NCBI GenBank assembly: GCA_019359375.1
Contig: JAHHHL010000002.1
Coordinates: 62,001-126,000, forward strand
Reading direction: 5' to 3'
Source: Lyngbya sp. HA4199-MV5
Lineage (GTDB): Bacteria; Cyanobacteriota; Cyanobacteriia; Leptolyngbyales; Leptolyngbyaceae
DNA length: 64,000 nt
Part shown: positions 35,174 to 43,243 of the stretch, in pieces
How the letters are laid out: every line of letters starts with the position of its first letter
How positions within the stretch are numbered: the first letter of the stretch is position 1
The notes under the pieces: generated by a model
The model's input: the letters and a program-made list of their open reading frames with translations, nothing else
Database searches by the model: none
Told to the model about the DNA's origin: nothing
Position numbers and translations under genes: made by a program

Positions 35174-36646
35174 ATGGATTTGCGAACGACGGGTACGCCC
35201 CTCTTGGAGTGGTCTGGGGATGGATTGGCGATCGGTCTGTTTGAAGACAACGTAGAGCTAACGGCTGAGTTGGCAGACTTAGACAACAAGCTATCTGGCA
35301 CGCTCAAAGAACTGATTGTTGAGGCAGAATTTAAAGGCAAAGAGGGCAGCAGTGCGGCAACGCGAGTTGGTTCAGGAAGTGCCGTCCGTAAGATCATTCT
35401 AGTCGGTCTGGGCAAGTCTGAGGGGCTAAAGCTGGATACCTTGCGTCGAGCAGCCGCTATCAGCGCTCGTGTGGCGAAGAAAGAGAAGTGCAAAGTGTTA
35501 GGCATTAGTTTGCCTGTTTGGAATGGTGATGCGGCACTCACTGCTCAGACGATCGCAGAAGGTGCGGAACTTGCGCTTTACCAGGACACGCGCTTCAAAT
35601 CCGAATCGGAAGACAAAAGCTTCTTTGTGGAGCAGATCGAACTGTTAGGGTTAGGCGCACAAGATGAGGCTGTCATGCGTGCGCGTCAGATTGCCTCCGG
35701 AGTGTTTCTGGCACGCGAGTTAGTTGCTGCCCCTGCCAACTTTGTTACGCCGATTACGCTGGCAGAAACCGCTCAGACGATCGCCCACGAGTATGGGTTA
35801 GCGCTGGAAATTTTGGAACGGGAAGACTGCGAGAAGCTGGGGATGGGTGCCTTTTTAGGGGTCGCGCAAGGGGCTGATTTGCCGCCCAAGTTTATTCACC
35901 TGACCTACAAACCAGAAGGTACGCCTCGTCGCAAGCTGGCAATTATCGGCAAAGGACTGACGTTTGATTCGGGTGGACTCAACATCAAAGGTGCAGGTAG
36001 CGGCATCGAGATGATGAAAACCGATATGGGTGGCGCGGGTGCCACGTTAGGTGCTGCCAAGGCGATCGCCCAAATCAAGCCTGATGTGGAAGTGCATTTC
36101 ATCAGCGCGGCAACTGAAAACATGATCAGCGGTCACGCCATCCATCCGGGGGATATTCTCACGGCATCGAACGGCAAGACGATCGAAATCAACAATACGG
36201 ATGCGGAAGGTCGTCTGACGCTGGCAGATGCATTGGTGTTTGCGGAAAAGCTGGGTGTGGATGCGATCGTCGATTTAGCGACTCTCACTGGTGCCTGCAT
36301 CGTTGCCCTTGGTGACGAAATTGCTGGACTGTGGAGTTCTGACCCTGAAATCGCTCACCAACTGACTCACGCAGGCGAACTGGCAGGCGAAAAAATTTGG
36401 CAAATGCCAATGGAAGAAAAATACTTCGATGGCATGAAATCCATGATCGCCGATATGAAGAACACAGGGCCTCGTCCCGGCGGTTCTATCACGGCAGCAC
36501 TATTCCTCAAGCAGTTTGTGAAAGAAACACCCTGGGCACACCTGGATGTGGCGGGTCCCGTCTGGACGGAAAAAGAGAACGGCTACAACAGCCCTGGTGC
36601 TACAGGTTATGGCGTGAGAACGCTGGTGAACTGGGCGATCGGTTAG
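35174..36646 (+). CDS. pepA: Leucyl aminopeptidase (M17)
   Basis: 490-residue cytoplasmic two-metal aminopeptidase that removes N-terminal residues from peptides. The C-terminal catalytic domain has [20 protein letters not shown] (metal and catalytic Lys) and the family signature NTDAEGRL, then [14 protein letters not shown]. The N-terminal macro-like domain and length are normal. It is divergent from the ferredoxin-MBL gene and separated from the next gene by a strong palindrome. Confidence 0.95.
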   Translation: MDLRTTGTPLLEWSGDGLAIGLFEDNVELTAELADLDNKLSGTLKELIVEAEFKGKEGSSAATRVGSGSAVRKIILVGLGKSEGLKLDTLRRAAAISARVAKKEKCKVLGISLPVWNGDAALTAQTIAEGAELALYQDTRFKSESEDKSFFVEQIELLGLGAQDEAVMRARQIASGVFLARELVAAPANFVTPITLAETAQTIAHEYGLALEILEREDCEKLGMGAFLGVAQGADLPPKFIHLTYKPEGTPRRKLAIIGKGLTFDSGGLNIKGAGSGIEMMKTDMGGAGATLGAAKAIAQIKPDVEVHFISAATENMISGHAIHPGDILTASNGKTIEINNTDAEGRLTLADALVFAEKLGVDAIVDLATLTGACIVALGDEIAGLWSSDPEIAHQLTHAGELAGEKIWQMPMEEKYFDGMKSMIADMKNTGPRPGGSITAALFLKQFVKETPWAHLDVAGPVWTEKENGYNSPGATGYGVRTLVNWAIG

Positions 36647-36650
36647 AAAT

Positions 36651-36678
36651 GTGGGGGCGTTACAGGTAACGTCCCTAC
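36651..36678. terminator. Palindromic repeat between convergent genes
   Basis: GTGGGGGCGTTAC (36651-36663) and GTAACGTCCCTAC (36666-36678) pair across a 2-base loop, with two G-T wobbles. It lies four bases after the pepA stop and three before the stop of the convergent minus-strand gene, a good place for a two-way terminator. The same core (GTAGGGACGTTACATGTAAC) recurs at 61891-61911. Confidence 0.6.
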
Positions 36679-36681
36679 CAT

Positions 36682-36879
36682 TTAACCATCGGGAAACTGC
36701 CAGCAGGCGATATGCTCAACGCGGGTGCTACCGCAGGTGCAGGTTTCGTTGGTGGAGGCGACCCATTCGCGATCGCACGCTCGACAGTGACAGAGAATGT
36801 TGTTTTTGTTTGCTTCAGCCAGTCGTCGTTGCCATTCTTTCAGTTCGGTAGGGCTGAGGTATTGTGGAGGATCAGTCAT
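36682..36879 (-). CDS. Small zinc-ribbon protein
   Basis: 65-residue protein with two Cys pairs (CHCRAC and CTCG, near residues 30-50) that could hold a zinc ion, and a conserved-looking end (HIACWQFPDG). Function unknown. It starts nine bases after the stop of the Dam-like methylase gene on the same strand, so the two are probably co-transcribed. Confidence 0.65.
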   Translation of the reverse strand: MTDPPQYLSPTELKEWQRRLAEANKNNILCHCRACDREWVASTNETCTCGSTRVEHIACWQFPDG

Positions 36880-36887
36880 GAACTTAA

Positions 36888-37715
36888 TTAATAGGATGTC
36901 ACTAAAACTTCGGTGATTTTCCCTCGTTTTTCGGCGTTGGAATTAATGGCTCTTGAGGCAACGATCGTGTTAATTGTAAAGTCTTGATAGAGGTCACGCA
37001 CAAACGAACAATCGGAGTTGGAAAGCATTACGTTCACCCCCCGTTCTGCTAGCTTAACAAAGGTATCCCGCAGTCGAATTTGATCAGCTTCGGTAAACGC
37101 ATAGCGATTGTAAGCCGTGAATTTACTGGTGGCGCTGATAGGATGATAGGGCGGATCGAGGTAGACAAAATCTTGGCTGTTAGTAGCATCCTCCAGCACT
37201 GCTTCAAAGGAATTTAGCTTAATGCGGGTCGATCGCAACGAGGCTGACGTGGCATACAGTAACTCAAAATCGCAGATGGTTGGATTTTTATAGCGCCCAA
37301 TGGGAACGTTGAATAACCCTTTAGAATTCTCGCGATATAGCCCGTTGAAACACGTTTTATTCAAATAAATTAAACGAGCAGCACGTTCAACACTGGAACC
37401 ATTTGTACTGGCTCGAACCTGATAGTAATACTCTACACAATGGCGATCGCGATGTTCCTTTAAGCAAGCAATTAACGACTCAACCTGATCTCTCACGCAA
37501 CAATACACATTCACCAACTCTGGATTAATATCCATCAACCGCGATCGTGCTGGCAACAGGTGAAAAAAAACCGCACCTCCTCCTAAAAACGGCTCGTGGT
37601 ACGTCGAAAACTGTTTGGGAAAGTGAGGAATATATTGTTGAATCAGTTGACCTTTGCCACCAGCCCACTTTAAAAACGGGCGGGGATGCAGTCGTGGCGG
37701 GAGTCTTGTTTGCAT
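36888..37715 (-). CDS. Dam-like DNA adenine methyltransferase
   Basis: 275-residue N6-adenine methyltransferase of the D12 (Dam) class. AdoMet-binding motif near the N-terminus: FLKWAGGKGQLIQQYIPHFP and EPFLGGGAVFF. The catalytic motif is DPPYHPIS. Dam-type enzymes modify GATC, which is the core of the very frequent HIP1 site GCGATCGC here; cyanobacteria usually have an orphan enzyme like this. No endonuclease is adjacent. I start at the ATG at 37715; an in-frame extension to 37883 has no family similarity and crosses a repeat. Confidence 0.9.
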   Translation of the reverse strand: MQTRLPPRLHPRPFLKWAGGKGQLIQQYIPHFPKQFSTYHEPFLGGGAVFFHLLPARSRLMDINPELVNVYCCVRDQVESLIACLKEHRDRHCVEYYYQVRASTNGSSVERAARLIYLNKTCFNGLYRENSKGLFNVPIGRYKNPTICDFELLYATSASLRSTRIKLNSFEAVLEDATNSQDFVYLDPPYHPISATSKFTAYNRYAFTEADQIRLRDTFVKLAERGVNVMLSNSDCSFVRDLYQDFTINTIVASRAINSNAEKRGKITEVLVTSY

Positions 37716-37806
37716 GCACCTATCATAGAGGTGATCTTTAAAGTGGACGCAATTTTCCGGTTGGGGAGTTGATAAGCCCAAAATCTCCGAGCTTTGAGCC
37801 ACAACG

Positions 37807-37852
37807 TTGGTCACAATGCTTGGTGCTTGGTGAAACCTCCGAGGTTTGCGTA
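37807..37852. repeat. AACCTCCGAGGTT repeat, copy 2
   Basis: TTGGTCACAATGCTTG at 37807-37822 and AACCTCCGAGGTTTGCGTA at 37834-37852 match the blocks at 28726-28741 and 28753-28772. AAACCTCCGAGGTTT is nearly self-complementary. It lies in the divergent region between the dam-like gene and the DUF751 gene. Confidence 0.6.
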
Positions 37853-37926
37853 GCGTAAGTAGTAAAATAGGGAAGCAGCACATTTACTGTAAATCCACGG
37901 ACGGTACACCGTTCTCCTTCAAGCTC

Positions 37927-38130
37927 ATGCAGAATTTTTGGAATACCGTTTCTAAGTACCCGATCTTCATCACGGGTGTGGTGTTGGGTGTCTTGCTGAA
38001 TGCGCTCAAACCGCTGGCACCCCTCTTAAAGAACCCGGTGACAGCGATCGCGCTGATTAGTTTTTTCGTTGCTAGCCTGGTTTTCATCGGCTTGACCCTA
38101 CGCGCCATGTTAGGACTTGAGATCGCTTAA
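37927..38130 (+). CDS. DUF751/Ycf33-like membrane protein
   Basis: 67-residue protein with two transmembrane helices (near 12-30 and 43-62). [21 protein letters not shown] and [12 protein letters not shown] match the Ycf33/DUF751 family of cyanobacteria and plastids. Function unknown, conserved in oxygenic phototrophs. I use the ATG at 37927. It lies 56 bases before rbfA and is likely in the same transcript. Confidence 0.85.
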   Translation: MQNFWNTVSKYPIFITGVVLGVLLNALKPLAPLLKNPVTAIALISFFVASLVFIGLTLRAMLGLEIA

Positions 38131-38186
38131 TCCGCTCTGGAGAATGGCAAGCAGCAAGCAGCGTCTATATAAAAGGTAGGTTTGTT

Positions 38187-38591
38187 ATGGCTACGAGTCG
38201 TCGAGTGGAGCGCGTTGCCGAATTGATCAAGCGTGAGGTTAGTCAGATGTTGCTGTCTGGCATCAAGGACGATCGCGTGGGTTCAGGCTTGGTCAGCGTT
38301 ACAGATGTGCAGTTGGCGGGTGACTTACAACACGCCAAAATTTTCGTCAGCATTTATGGCACCAGCGAAGCCAAAGCCGAAACGATGGCAGGCTTGAAGT
38401 CTGCAACAGGCTTTGTACGTAGCGAACTTGGTCAACGCATTCGCCTGCGCCGTACCCCCGAAGTTGTTTTTCTAGAAGATAGTTCGCTAGAGCGTGGCGA
38501 TAAGGTGCTTTCGCTACTCAATCGCCTCAGCCAGGAGCGGGAGCAGGCAGAAGGGGAAGAGGGCGATCGGGGGGAAACTGTTGAAGAATAG
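38187..38591 (+). CDS. rbfA: Ribosome-binding factor A
   Basis: 134-residue KH-fold protein for late 30S subunit maturation and cold adaptation. Family marks: the N-terminal [18 protein letters not shown], then [20 protein letters not shown], and [23 protein letters not shown] (given here in parts) near residues 72-95. A short acidic tail follows. GGTAGG lies upstream of the ATG. Confidence 0.94.
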   Translation: MATSRRVERVAELIKREVSQMLLSGIKDDRVGSGLVSVTDVQLAGDLQHAKIFVSIYGTSEAKAETMAGLKSATGFVRSELGQRIRLRRTPEVVFLEDSSLERGDKVLSLLNRLSQEREQAEGEEGDRGETVEE

Positions 38592-38787
38592 GCAGAAGGC
38601 GAAAGCGTTGTTGGTTTTTAGTTTCTAGTTTTTAGAAGGAGTTAGAAGTCAGAAGTCAGGATGTAGCGGACAGCAAACACTCAAAGTTTCATCCTTTAGC
38701 CCTACTCCTACTCCCCACTCCCCCTTTTCTCCAACAACCAACAACTAACAACTAACAACTTTTTCTAACTCAAAACTTTCTCCCCCC
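38592..38787. repeat. Low-complexity intergenic repeats
   Basis: Degenerate tracts between rbfA and the GH3 gene: GGTTTTTAGTTTCTAGTTTTTAG, GAGTTAGAAGTCAGAAGTCAGG and CAACAACCAACAACTAAC. They are of the same kind as at 34912-35130. No gene is seen. Confidence 0.65.
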
Positions 38788-40464
38788 ATGACTTCTCTTC
38801 TTCCCGACATTGAAGCCCTTTCGCTGGCGGAACAGGTCGCTCAGATGGTGGTGGTGCGAGCTTCAGGCTATCTGTTTGATCATCAGATTCAATATCCTGT
38901 GTGGGAGCCGACCGCCGCCAAGCTTCAGCATTTGATTCAAGATCTAGGTGTGGGCGGAGTCATTTTGCTGGGCGGCAGTGCGGGAGAGTTGGCGCTTCGC
39001 ACGCAACAGCTACAGGATTGGGCGACCATTCCCTTACTGATTGCGGCTGATGTGGAAGAAGGGGTGGGACAGCGCTTTGCAGGCGCAACGTGGTTTCCGC
39101 CACCAATGGCACTGGCTGCTGTCGCGCAAAACTCGCCCGATCGCGCCGAATACTACGCCGAGCAATTAGGAGCGATAACTGCACAAGAAGCCCGCGCGAT
39201 CGGCTTGAACTGGGTACTGGCTCCGATCGTGGACGTGAATAACAATTCTGCCAATCCCGTCATCAACGTGCGGGCGTTTGGCGAAACCTCGGCACGGGTC
39301 AGCCAACTCATTACTGCCTTTCTGCATGGCGCACAACAACATTCTGTTCTAACCGCTGCCAAGCATTTTCCGGGACACGGCGATACTGCCGTCGATTCTC
39401 ATCTGGAGTTGCCCATCTTACCCCACTCGCTAGAACGGTTGGCTCAGGTCGAAATTCCTCCGTTTAAGGCGGCGATCGCAGCGGGTGTGGATGCCGTGAT
39501 GAGTGCCCATCTGCAAATTCCAGCCCTCGACCCAGAGCTTCCGGCAACCCTATCGCCGCGCATTCTGACCCAGGAGTTGCGGCAGGGGTTGGACTTCGAC
39601 GGGTTAATCGTCACCGATGCCTTGGTGATGGGAGCGATCGCCAACCGTTACGGTGCTAACGAAGCAGTCGTGTTAGCCGTTGAAGCAGGGGCAGACATTC
39701 TGCTGATGCCGCTTGACCCAGAGGGCGCGATTCAGGCAGTCTGCGAGGCGGTTGAACGTGGGCGGTTGGCTGCCGATCGCATTCAGGCTTCGGTAGAACG
39801 CATTTGGAGAACCAAGTACAAAGTCTGCGCCGTTGTCGAGGATGGCGGTACCTCTCATGCTTGGGAGACACGAGCCTCGATCGAAGTTGAAGCGCAAATG
39901 ACAACTCAATTAGCGCAACCCCAGGCACAAGCCCTCGTTGACAGTCTGCTGCGCGATTCGATGCAGATCCACTATCCTGAACACTCTCGCCTCACGCAAG
40001 CACGCTGGTCGCAACACCGCCGAAGTCTGGTGATTTTGGATGATGTGCTGGCGTGTGAAGGCTTGGGAAGGCAGTCTCCCGCGATCGCTCTACCTCAAAG
40101 CCTGGGTTATCAAGTGCAACTGGTCGATCGCTATACGCCGACGATCGCAGCCGGGTTTCATGCTTTCGGGTCTAACGCGCTGGAGCTGAACACGCTAGAG
40201 TCTCAGCAGCACTGGCAACCAACCTTGTTACAGTTGTTCATTCGTGGAAACCCCTTTCGTGGCAGTGCGGGACTGACCCAAACCGCGATCGACTGGTTTC
40301 ACTACTTAGTTGAGACAGACCAACTGCTGGCACTTGTCCTCTATGGCAGTCCGTATGTGCTGGATCAGTTTTTGCCGACCCTGCCAACAGACGTGCCCTA
40401 TGTGTTTACCTATGGACAAATGCCCCAAGCACAGGCGATCGCCCTGGAGATTCTCAGCGCTTAA
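38788..40464 (+). CDS. Glycoside hydrolase family 3, NagZ-like
   Basis: 558-residue protein. The N-terminal ~350 residues are a GH3 beta-N-acetylhexosaminidase-like barrel: GVGGVILLGG, LNWVLAPIVDVNNNSANPVI, the key KHFPGHGDTAVDSHLELP (His/Asp of the NagZ loop), and GLIVTDALVMGAI with the nucleophile Asp. A ~200-residue C-terminal domain follows, as in longer cyanobacterial forms. It probably recycles cell-wall muropeptides. No signal peptide is seen, so it is cytoplasmic. Confidence 0.9.
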   Translation: MTSLLPDIEALSLAEQVAQMVVVRASGYLFDHQIQYPVWEPTAAKLQHLIQDLGVGGVILLGGSAGELALRTQQLQDWATIPLLIAADVEEGVGQRFAGATWFPPPMALAAVAQNSPDRAEYYAEQLGAITAQEARAIGLNWVLAPIVDVNNNSANPVINVRAFGETSARVSQLITAFLHGAQQHSVLTAAKHFPGHGDTAVDSHLELPILPHSLERLAQVEIPPFKAAIAAGVDAVMSAHLQIPALDPELPATLSPRILTQELRQGLDFDGLIVTDALVMGAIANRYGANEAVVLAVEAGADILLMPLDPEGAIQAVCEAVERGRLAADRIQASVERIWRTKYKVCAVVEDGGTSHAWETRASIEVEAQMTTQLAQPQAQALVDSLLRDSMQIHYPEHSRLTQARWSQHRRSLVILDDVLACEGLGRQSPAIALPQSLGYQVQLVDRYTPTIAAGFHAFGSNALELNTLESQQHWQPTLLQLFIRGNPFRGSAGLTQTAIDWFHYLVETDQLLALVLYGSPYVLDQFLPTLPTDVPYVFTYGQMPQAQAIALEILSA

Positions 40465-40505
40465 ATTGCCCGTTTCGACCCTGCCCCCTTACCCCCTGAC
40501 AACCT

Positions 40506-40781
40506 ATGACTTGCGAACACTTAGACACACTAACGGCAGAAACGATTATCCCGAAAGCGAACTATCCCGTTTTTCGCTGCGAAGAGTGCGTTAAAACCAA
40601 TAGCCGCTGGGTGCATCTTCGCATTTGTCAGGAGTGCGGCAAGATGCTGTGCTGCGATTCTTCTCCCAATCAACATGCTAGCCATCACCATAAGGAAACG
40701 GGACATCCTGTGATTAGTTCCGCAGAGTTGGGTGAGCAATGGCTGTGGTGTTTTGTCGATCAAAAAGCAAAGAACTATTGA
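40506..40781 (+). CDS. UBP-type zinc finger protein
   Basis: 91-residue protein consisting of one UBP-type (ZnF-UBP) zinc finger: CEHL at the N-terminus, CEECV, CQECGKMLCC, and HASHHHKETGHPVI with the paired His ligands, ending WLWCFVDQ. In eukaryotes this domain binds the ubiquitin tail; bacterial single-domain forms have no known role. It lies 41 bases after the GH3 gene and 13 before a decayed antitoxin gene. Confidence 0.85.
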   Translation: MTCEHLDTLTAETIIPKANYPVFRCEECVKTNSRWVHLRICQECGKMLCCDSSPNQHASHHHKETGHPVISSAELGEQWLWCFVDQKAKNY

Positions 40782-40794
40782 CAGGCAGGTTGAT

Positions 40795-41025
40795 ATGACA
40801 ACGCTTGACTCTGCACTCGATACCGTTATGCAGCTTCCAGTAGAGCAGTAAGAAATGCTGGTAGAAATTGTGCATAAGCGCCATATTGAGCGTCGCCGTG
40901 AAGCGATCGCAGACGATGCGAGAGAAGCGCGCGCAGCATTTCATACAGGCAAACTGAAGCCACAGTCTGTAGAAGAGATTATTGCAGAATTGCATTTGTC
41001 TCTTGAAGAAGCTGATGAGGAATGA
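40795..41025 (+). pseudogene. Antitoxin gene broken by an in-frame stop
   Basis: The frame from ATG at 40795 reads MTTLDSALDTVMQLPVEQ, then TAA at 40849-40851, and continues in the same frame as EMLVEIVHKRHIERRREA ... LKPQSVEEIIAEL to TGA at 41023-41025. The product before and after the stop matches one continuous antitoxin of the type that pairs with RelE-like toxins. TAA probably replaced CAA (Gln), a single change. Restart at the ATG at 40855 could still yield a 56-residue C-terminal part. Confidence 0.75.
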
Positions 41026-41075
41026 AGAAGCTCATCCTGACCGCAAAGCTCAAACGATATCACTTATATGACTAA
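41022..41075 (+). pseudogene. N-terminal stub of a RelE-like toxin gene
   Basis: An ATG at 41022 overlaps the antitoxin TGA (ATGA) and begins MKKLILTAKLKR, a typical opening of RelE-like toxins, but stops after 17 codons (TAA at 41073-41075). The TIR gene starts at 41068 inside this stub, so the body of the toxin gene has been lost or replaced by the TIR gene. Confidence 0.5.
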
Positions 41076-42054
41076 ATCCATATTCATCAGTTACCGCAAA
41101 TCGGATAGTCTAACTTTAGCGTTCTGGCTACATGCTGAACTTAGCAGAGCACTTGTTGACACCAAAGTGTTTATTGACGAAAAAGGTCTTGAAGCTGGAG
41201 ATAAGTGGGTAGACTATCTTGAAAGTAATGTAAAGTTGGCTTCAGTATTAATTGCTGTTATTGGACCGAACTGGCTAGGAGCACAGGATGAAGACTATCG
41301 CCGCCGTTTGGACGATTCGCACGACTGGGTTCGTAAAGAGATCGAGTGTGCGATTGCAAATAATCTACTCATCATTCCGTTACTAGTTTCCGATGCCGAG
41401 CTTCCCCGGAAGAAAGCATTGCCGACATCCCTTGTACCGCTCATAAACCATCAATCGTTCAAATTAAGAACACAGTACCTGCCTGATGATGTCAATCTTC
41501 TACTCAAAACTTTGGAACAGAAAGGCTTTGAGCGAGCAGTTTCTACAGAAAATAGCAGTATTGGATTTCCAGCACCTGGTCGTCAACCTGCTATTCCTCT
41601 TTCAGAGCAAGAGCTTGACCAGATACCAGCCATATTGCCACAGTGGACAAAAGAAAATGGGAGATTGGAAGCAGGAGTTTCGATTGAGTTGAGGCGAAAT
41701 TACGAGTTTGAGACCTTTGAATCTGCGATGCACTTCATGTTAGTGGCATCCCGAAGATTTTCGAGAGTCAACCATCATCCAACGTGGCAGAACCGATATC
41801 ACATCGTAATTGTCTGGTTAACAACTTGGGATAACGGTTTCAAGCCTTCAATCTACGACATCGATTTAGCAAAGTATCTAGATATTTTGTACCTGGATTA
41901 CGAACCGCGTGAGGTAAGAACATCTTTGTCTGTTGATCCAGTACTGCTGTCTCAAATTGATCTTCTAGTCGAACAAGGAATGTATCCAAATCGTAATACA
42001 GCCCTTCAAGCATCAGTACAAGAATCCTTGAAGCGTCAGAATCAGATTAAGTGA
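41068..42054 (+). CDS. TIR - pterin dehydratase-like - ribbon-helix-helix protein
   Basis: 328-residue protein with an unusual domain order. Residues 3-150 are a TIR domain (SIFISYRKSDSLTLAFWLHA; VFIDEKGLEAGDKW; catalytic-type Glu91 in DWVRKEIECAI). Residues ~177-275 match 4a-hydroxytetrahydrobiopterin (pterin-4a-carbinolamine) dehydratase: R-x-Y-x-F-x-T-F-x-x-A, HHP at 236-238, then LTTWDNG, with Trp254 where many members have His, and an Asp near 264. Residues ~285-325 (TSLSVDPVLLSQIDLLVEQG, then YPNRNTAL) look like a ribbon-helix-helix DNA-binding unit. No partner gene is intact next to it; the upstream toxin-antitoxin pair is broken. A ligand-sensing TIR effector is a plausible inference. 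Confidence 0.8.
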   Translation: MTKSIFISYRKSDSLTLAFWLHAELSRALVDTKVFIDEKGLEAGDKWVDYLESNVKLASVLIAVIGPNWLGAQDEDYRRRLDDSHDWVRKEIECAIANNLLIIPLLVSDAELPRKKALPTSLVPLINHQSFKLRTQYLPDDVNLLLKTLEQKGFERAVSTENSSIGFPAPGRQPAIPLSEQELDQIPAILPQWTKENGRLEAGVSIELRRNYEFETFESAMHFMLVASRRFSRVNHHPTWQNRYHIVIVWLTTWDNGFKPSIYDIDLAKYLDILYLDYEPREVRTSLSVDPVLLSQIDLLVEQGMYPNRNTALQASVQESLKRQNQIK

Positions 42055-42088
42055 GAAGAAGGTTCTTAGACGTAGGCTAGCAACCGTA

Positions 42089-42186
42089 TCAATCTGGTAG
42101 GTAGCTAGAGTCTAGCGTTTCCGCAGTGGTGTAAGGACACGATCGCAGGAAGGTTTCGGTGGGAAGATCGGTTTCGGTGATCATCA
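42089..42186 (-). pseudogene. C-terminal fragment of a second DUF29 gene
   Basis: On the minus strand this encodes ETDLPTETFLRSCPYTTAET and then LDSSYLPD before TGA at 42089. The intact DUF29 gene 550 bases away ends with nearly the same residues (ETDLPAETFPRSCPYTLSAT, then LDSSYMPN). Only the last ~30 codons survive, directly next to the RelE pseudogene. Confidence 0.75.
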
Positions 42187-42203
42187 ACTGATATGTACTT
42201 ATT

Positions 42204-42475
42204 TCAGGGAAAAACTCTGTAAATATCTCTACGATGAGCGACCCGTTCACAAATTAGCGTGTTCGTTGCTCGATTGACCGTAACGCCAATCCGATAATCA
42301 CCAACGCAAATTTTGTATTTGTCGTCGTATCTTTCATTTTTTCAAGATAGCCTAGTCCAAAGGGGTTTTCTGATTCCAGTGCTTAAAAAACAATTGGCTC
42401 GACACGAGCTTGAATCGGAGTTGGGAGAGCCGCAAGTTCCTTTAGAAAGCGTTTTGTATATTCAACCGTCCACAT
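42204..42475 (-). pseudogene. RelE-family toxin with frameshifts
   Basis: The toxin gene begins at the ATG at 42475, overlapping the end of the antitoxin gene, with MWTVEYTKRFLKELAALPTP and IQARVEPI. A frame change near a run of six T bases (about 42393) leads to ALESENPFGLGYLEKMK, and another near 42345 leads to YDDKYKICVGDYRIGV, NTLICERVAHRRDIYR and a stop at 42204. The 272-base span is not a multiple of three. The toxin is therefore inactive unless frameshifting occurs. Confidence 0.8.
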
Positions 42476-42674
42476 GTTTGCTCTTGAGGGACTGATAGTA
42501 CTTTAGCGCTTCAGCTTTGGAAAGCCGCTCACCGCCTTCTGACTCTTCCATAAGCTTTGCTAGCCCATAGTTCTCTAGAATTTCTTCGATTCGTTCAAAT
42601 TCTTCAAGGGGAATCTGAACGGCAATGGGTTGCTGCTGTTCATTGAATACATAGCTTTTATGGAGTTCAAGCAT
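42462..42674 (-). CDS. Antitoxin paired with a broken RelE toxin
   Basis: 70-residue antitoxin: MLELHKSYVFNEQQQPIAVQ, then IPLEEFERIEEILENYGLA, a Phd/RelB-type layout with a strand-rich DNA-binding N-terminus and an acidic helical toxin-binding tail (LSKAEALKYYQSL). It overlaps the toxin start by 14 bases. I chose the ATG at 42674; an upstream in-frame start at 42722 is possible. The gene appears intact although its toxin is not, consistent with loss of selection after toxin decay. Confidence 0.75.
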   Translation of the reverse strand: MLELHKSYVFNEQQQPIAVQIPLEEFERIEEILENYGLAKLMEESEGGERLSKAEALKYYQSLKSKHVDG

Positions 42675-42735
42675 TTCAAAGGAGCCTTTTTGGGTAAGTA
42701 TTACTGTTCCTAAAACAGACAAGGGACAAGGTAAT

Positions 42736-43191
42736 TTAATTCGGCATGTAGCTAGAATCTAGCGTTGCTGAAAGGGTGTAGGGGCACGATCGCGGGAAAG
42801 TTTCGGCAGGGAGATCGGTTTCGGCGATCGCTCGTTCAACTGCATTGATGTAACACTCAGCAAAAATTTGCTCTAGATACGGCTTTAAGCTGGGAGAATC
42901 TTTCAGTTCATCCCGAATGCGCTGACGATGCTCAACGATGCTGCCTTTCCAGCTACTACTTCGGCGTTCTGGTTGATACTGCCACTTGAGTAAGTGCATT
43001 AGAACAATCACGAGATTGCTCTTCAGACTGCTACGTTCACTGCGTCCCATTGTCTCAATTTCATCAATCAGATTTTCCCAATCAACGTTGGTGTAGTCTT
43101 GCGCCTTCAACTGAGCGACAGTGGTTTCAATCCACTGCACAAAGTCTGTCTCGTAGAGATGCTTGTAGCTTGCCTCTAGTTCGGTTGTCAT
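42736..43191 (-). CDS. DUF29 family protein
   Basis: 151-residue protein of the DUF29 family, abundant in cyanobacteria. Typical features: YETDFVQWIETTVAQLKAQD, LIDEIETMGRSERSSLKSNL, LLKWQYQPERRSSSWKGSI, and RIRDELKDSPSLKP, with an ETDLP ending. Function unknown. A truncated second copy lies at 42089-42186, with a toxin-antitoxin pair between the two. Confidence 0.85.
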   Translation of the reverse strand: MTTELEASYKHLYETDFVQWIETTVAQLKAQDYTNVDWENLIDEIETMGRSERSSLKSNLVIVLMHLLKWQYQPERRSSSWKGSIVEHRQRIRDELKDSPSLKPYLEQIFAECYINAVERAIAETDLPAETFPRSCPYTLSATLDSSYMPN

Positions 43192-43243
43192 GATGATTCC
43201 CTCTCAGCGTTGAAGCTTAGCGAACAGAAGATGGCTTTCGCTC

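Noticed and set aside
42313-42495. Plus-strand 60-codon open frame
   Set aside because: It is the antisense shadow of the frameshifted RelE toxin gene.
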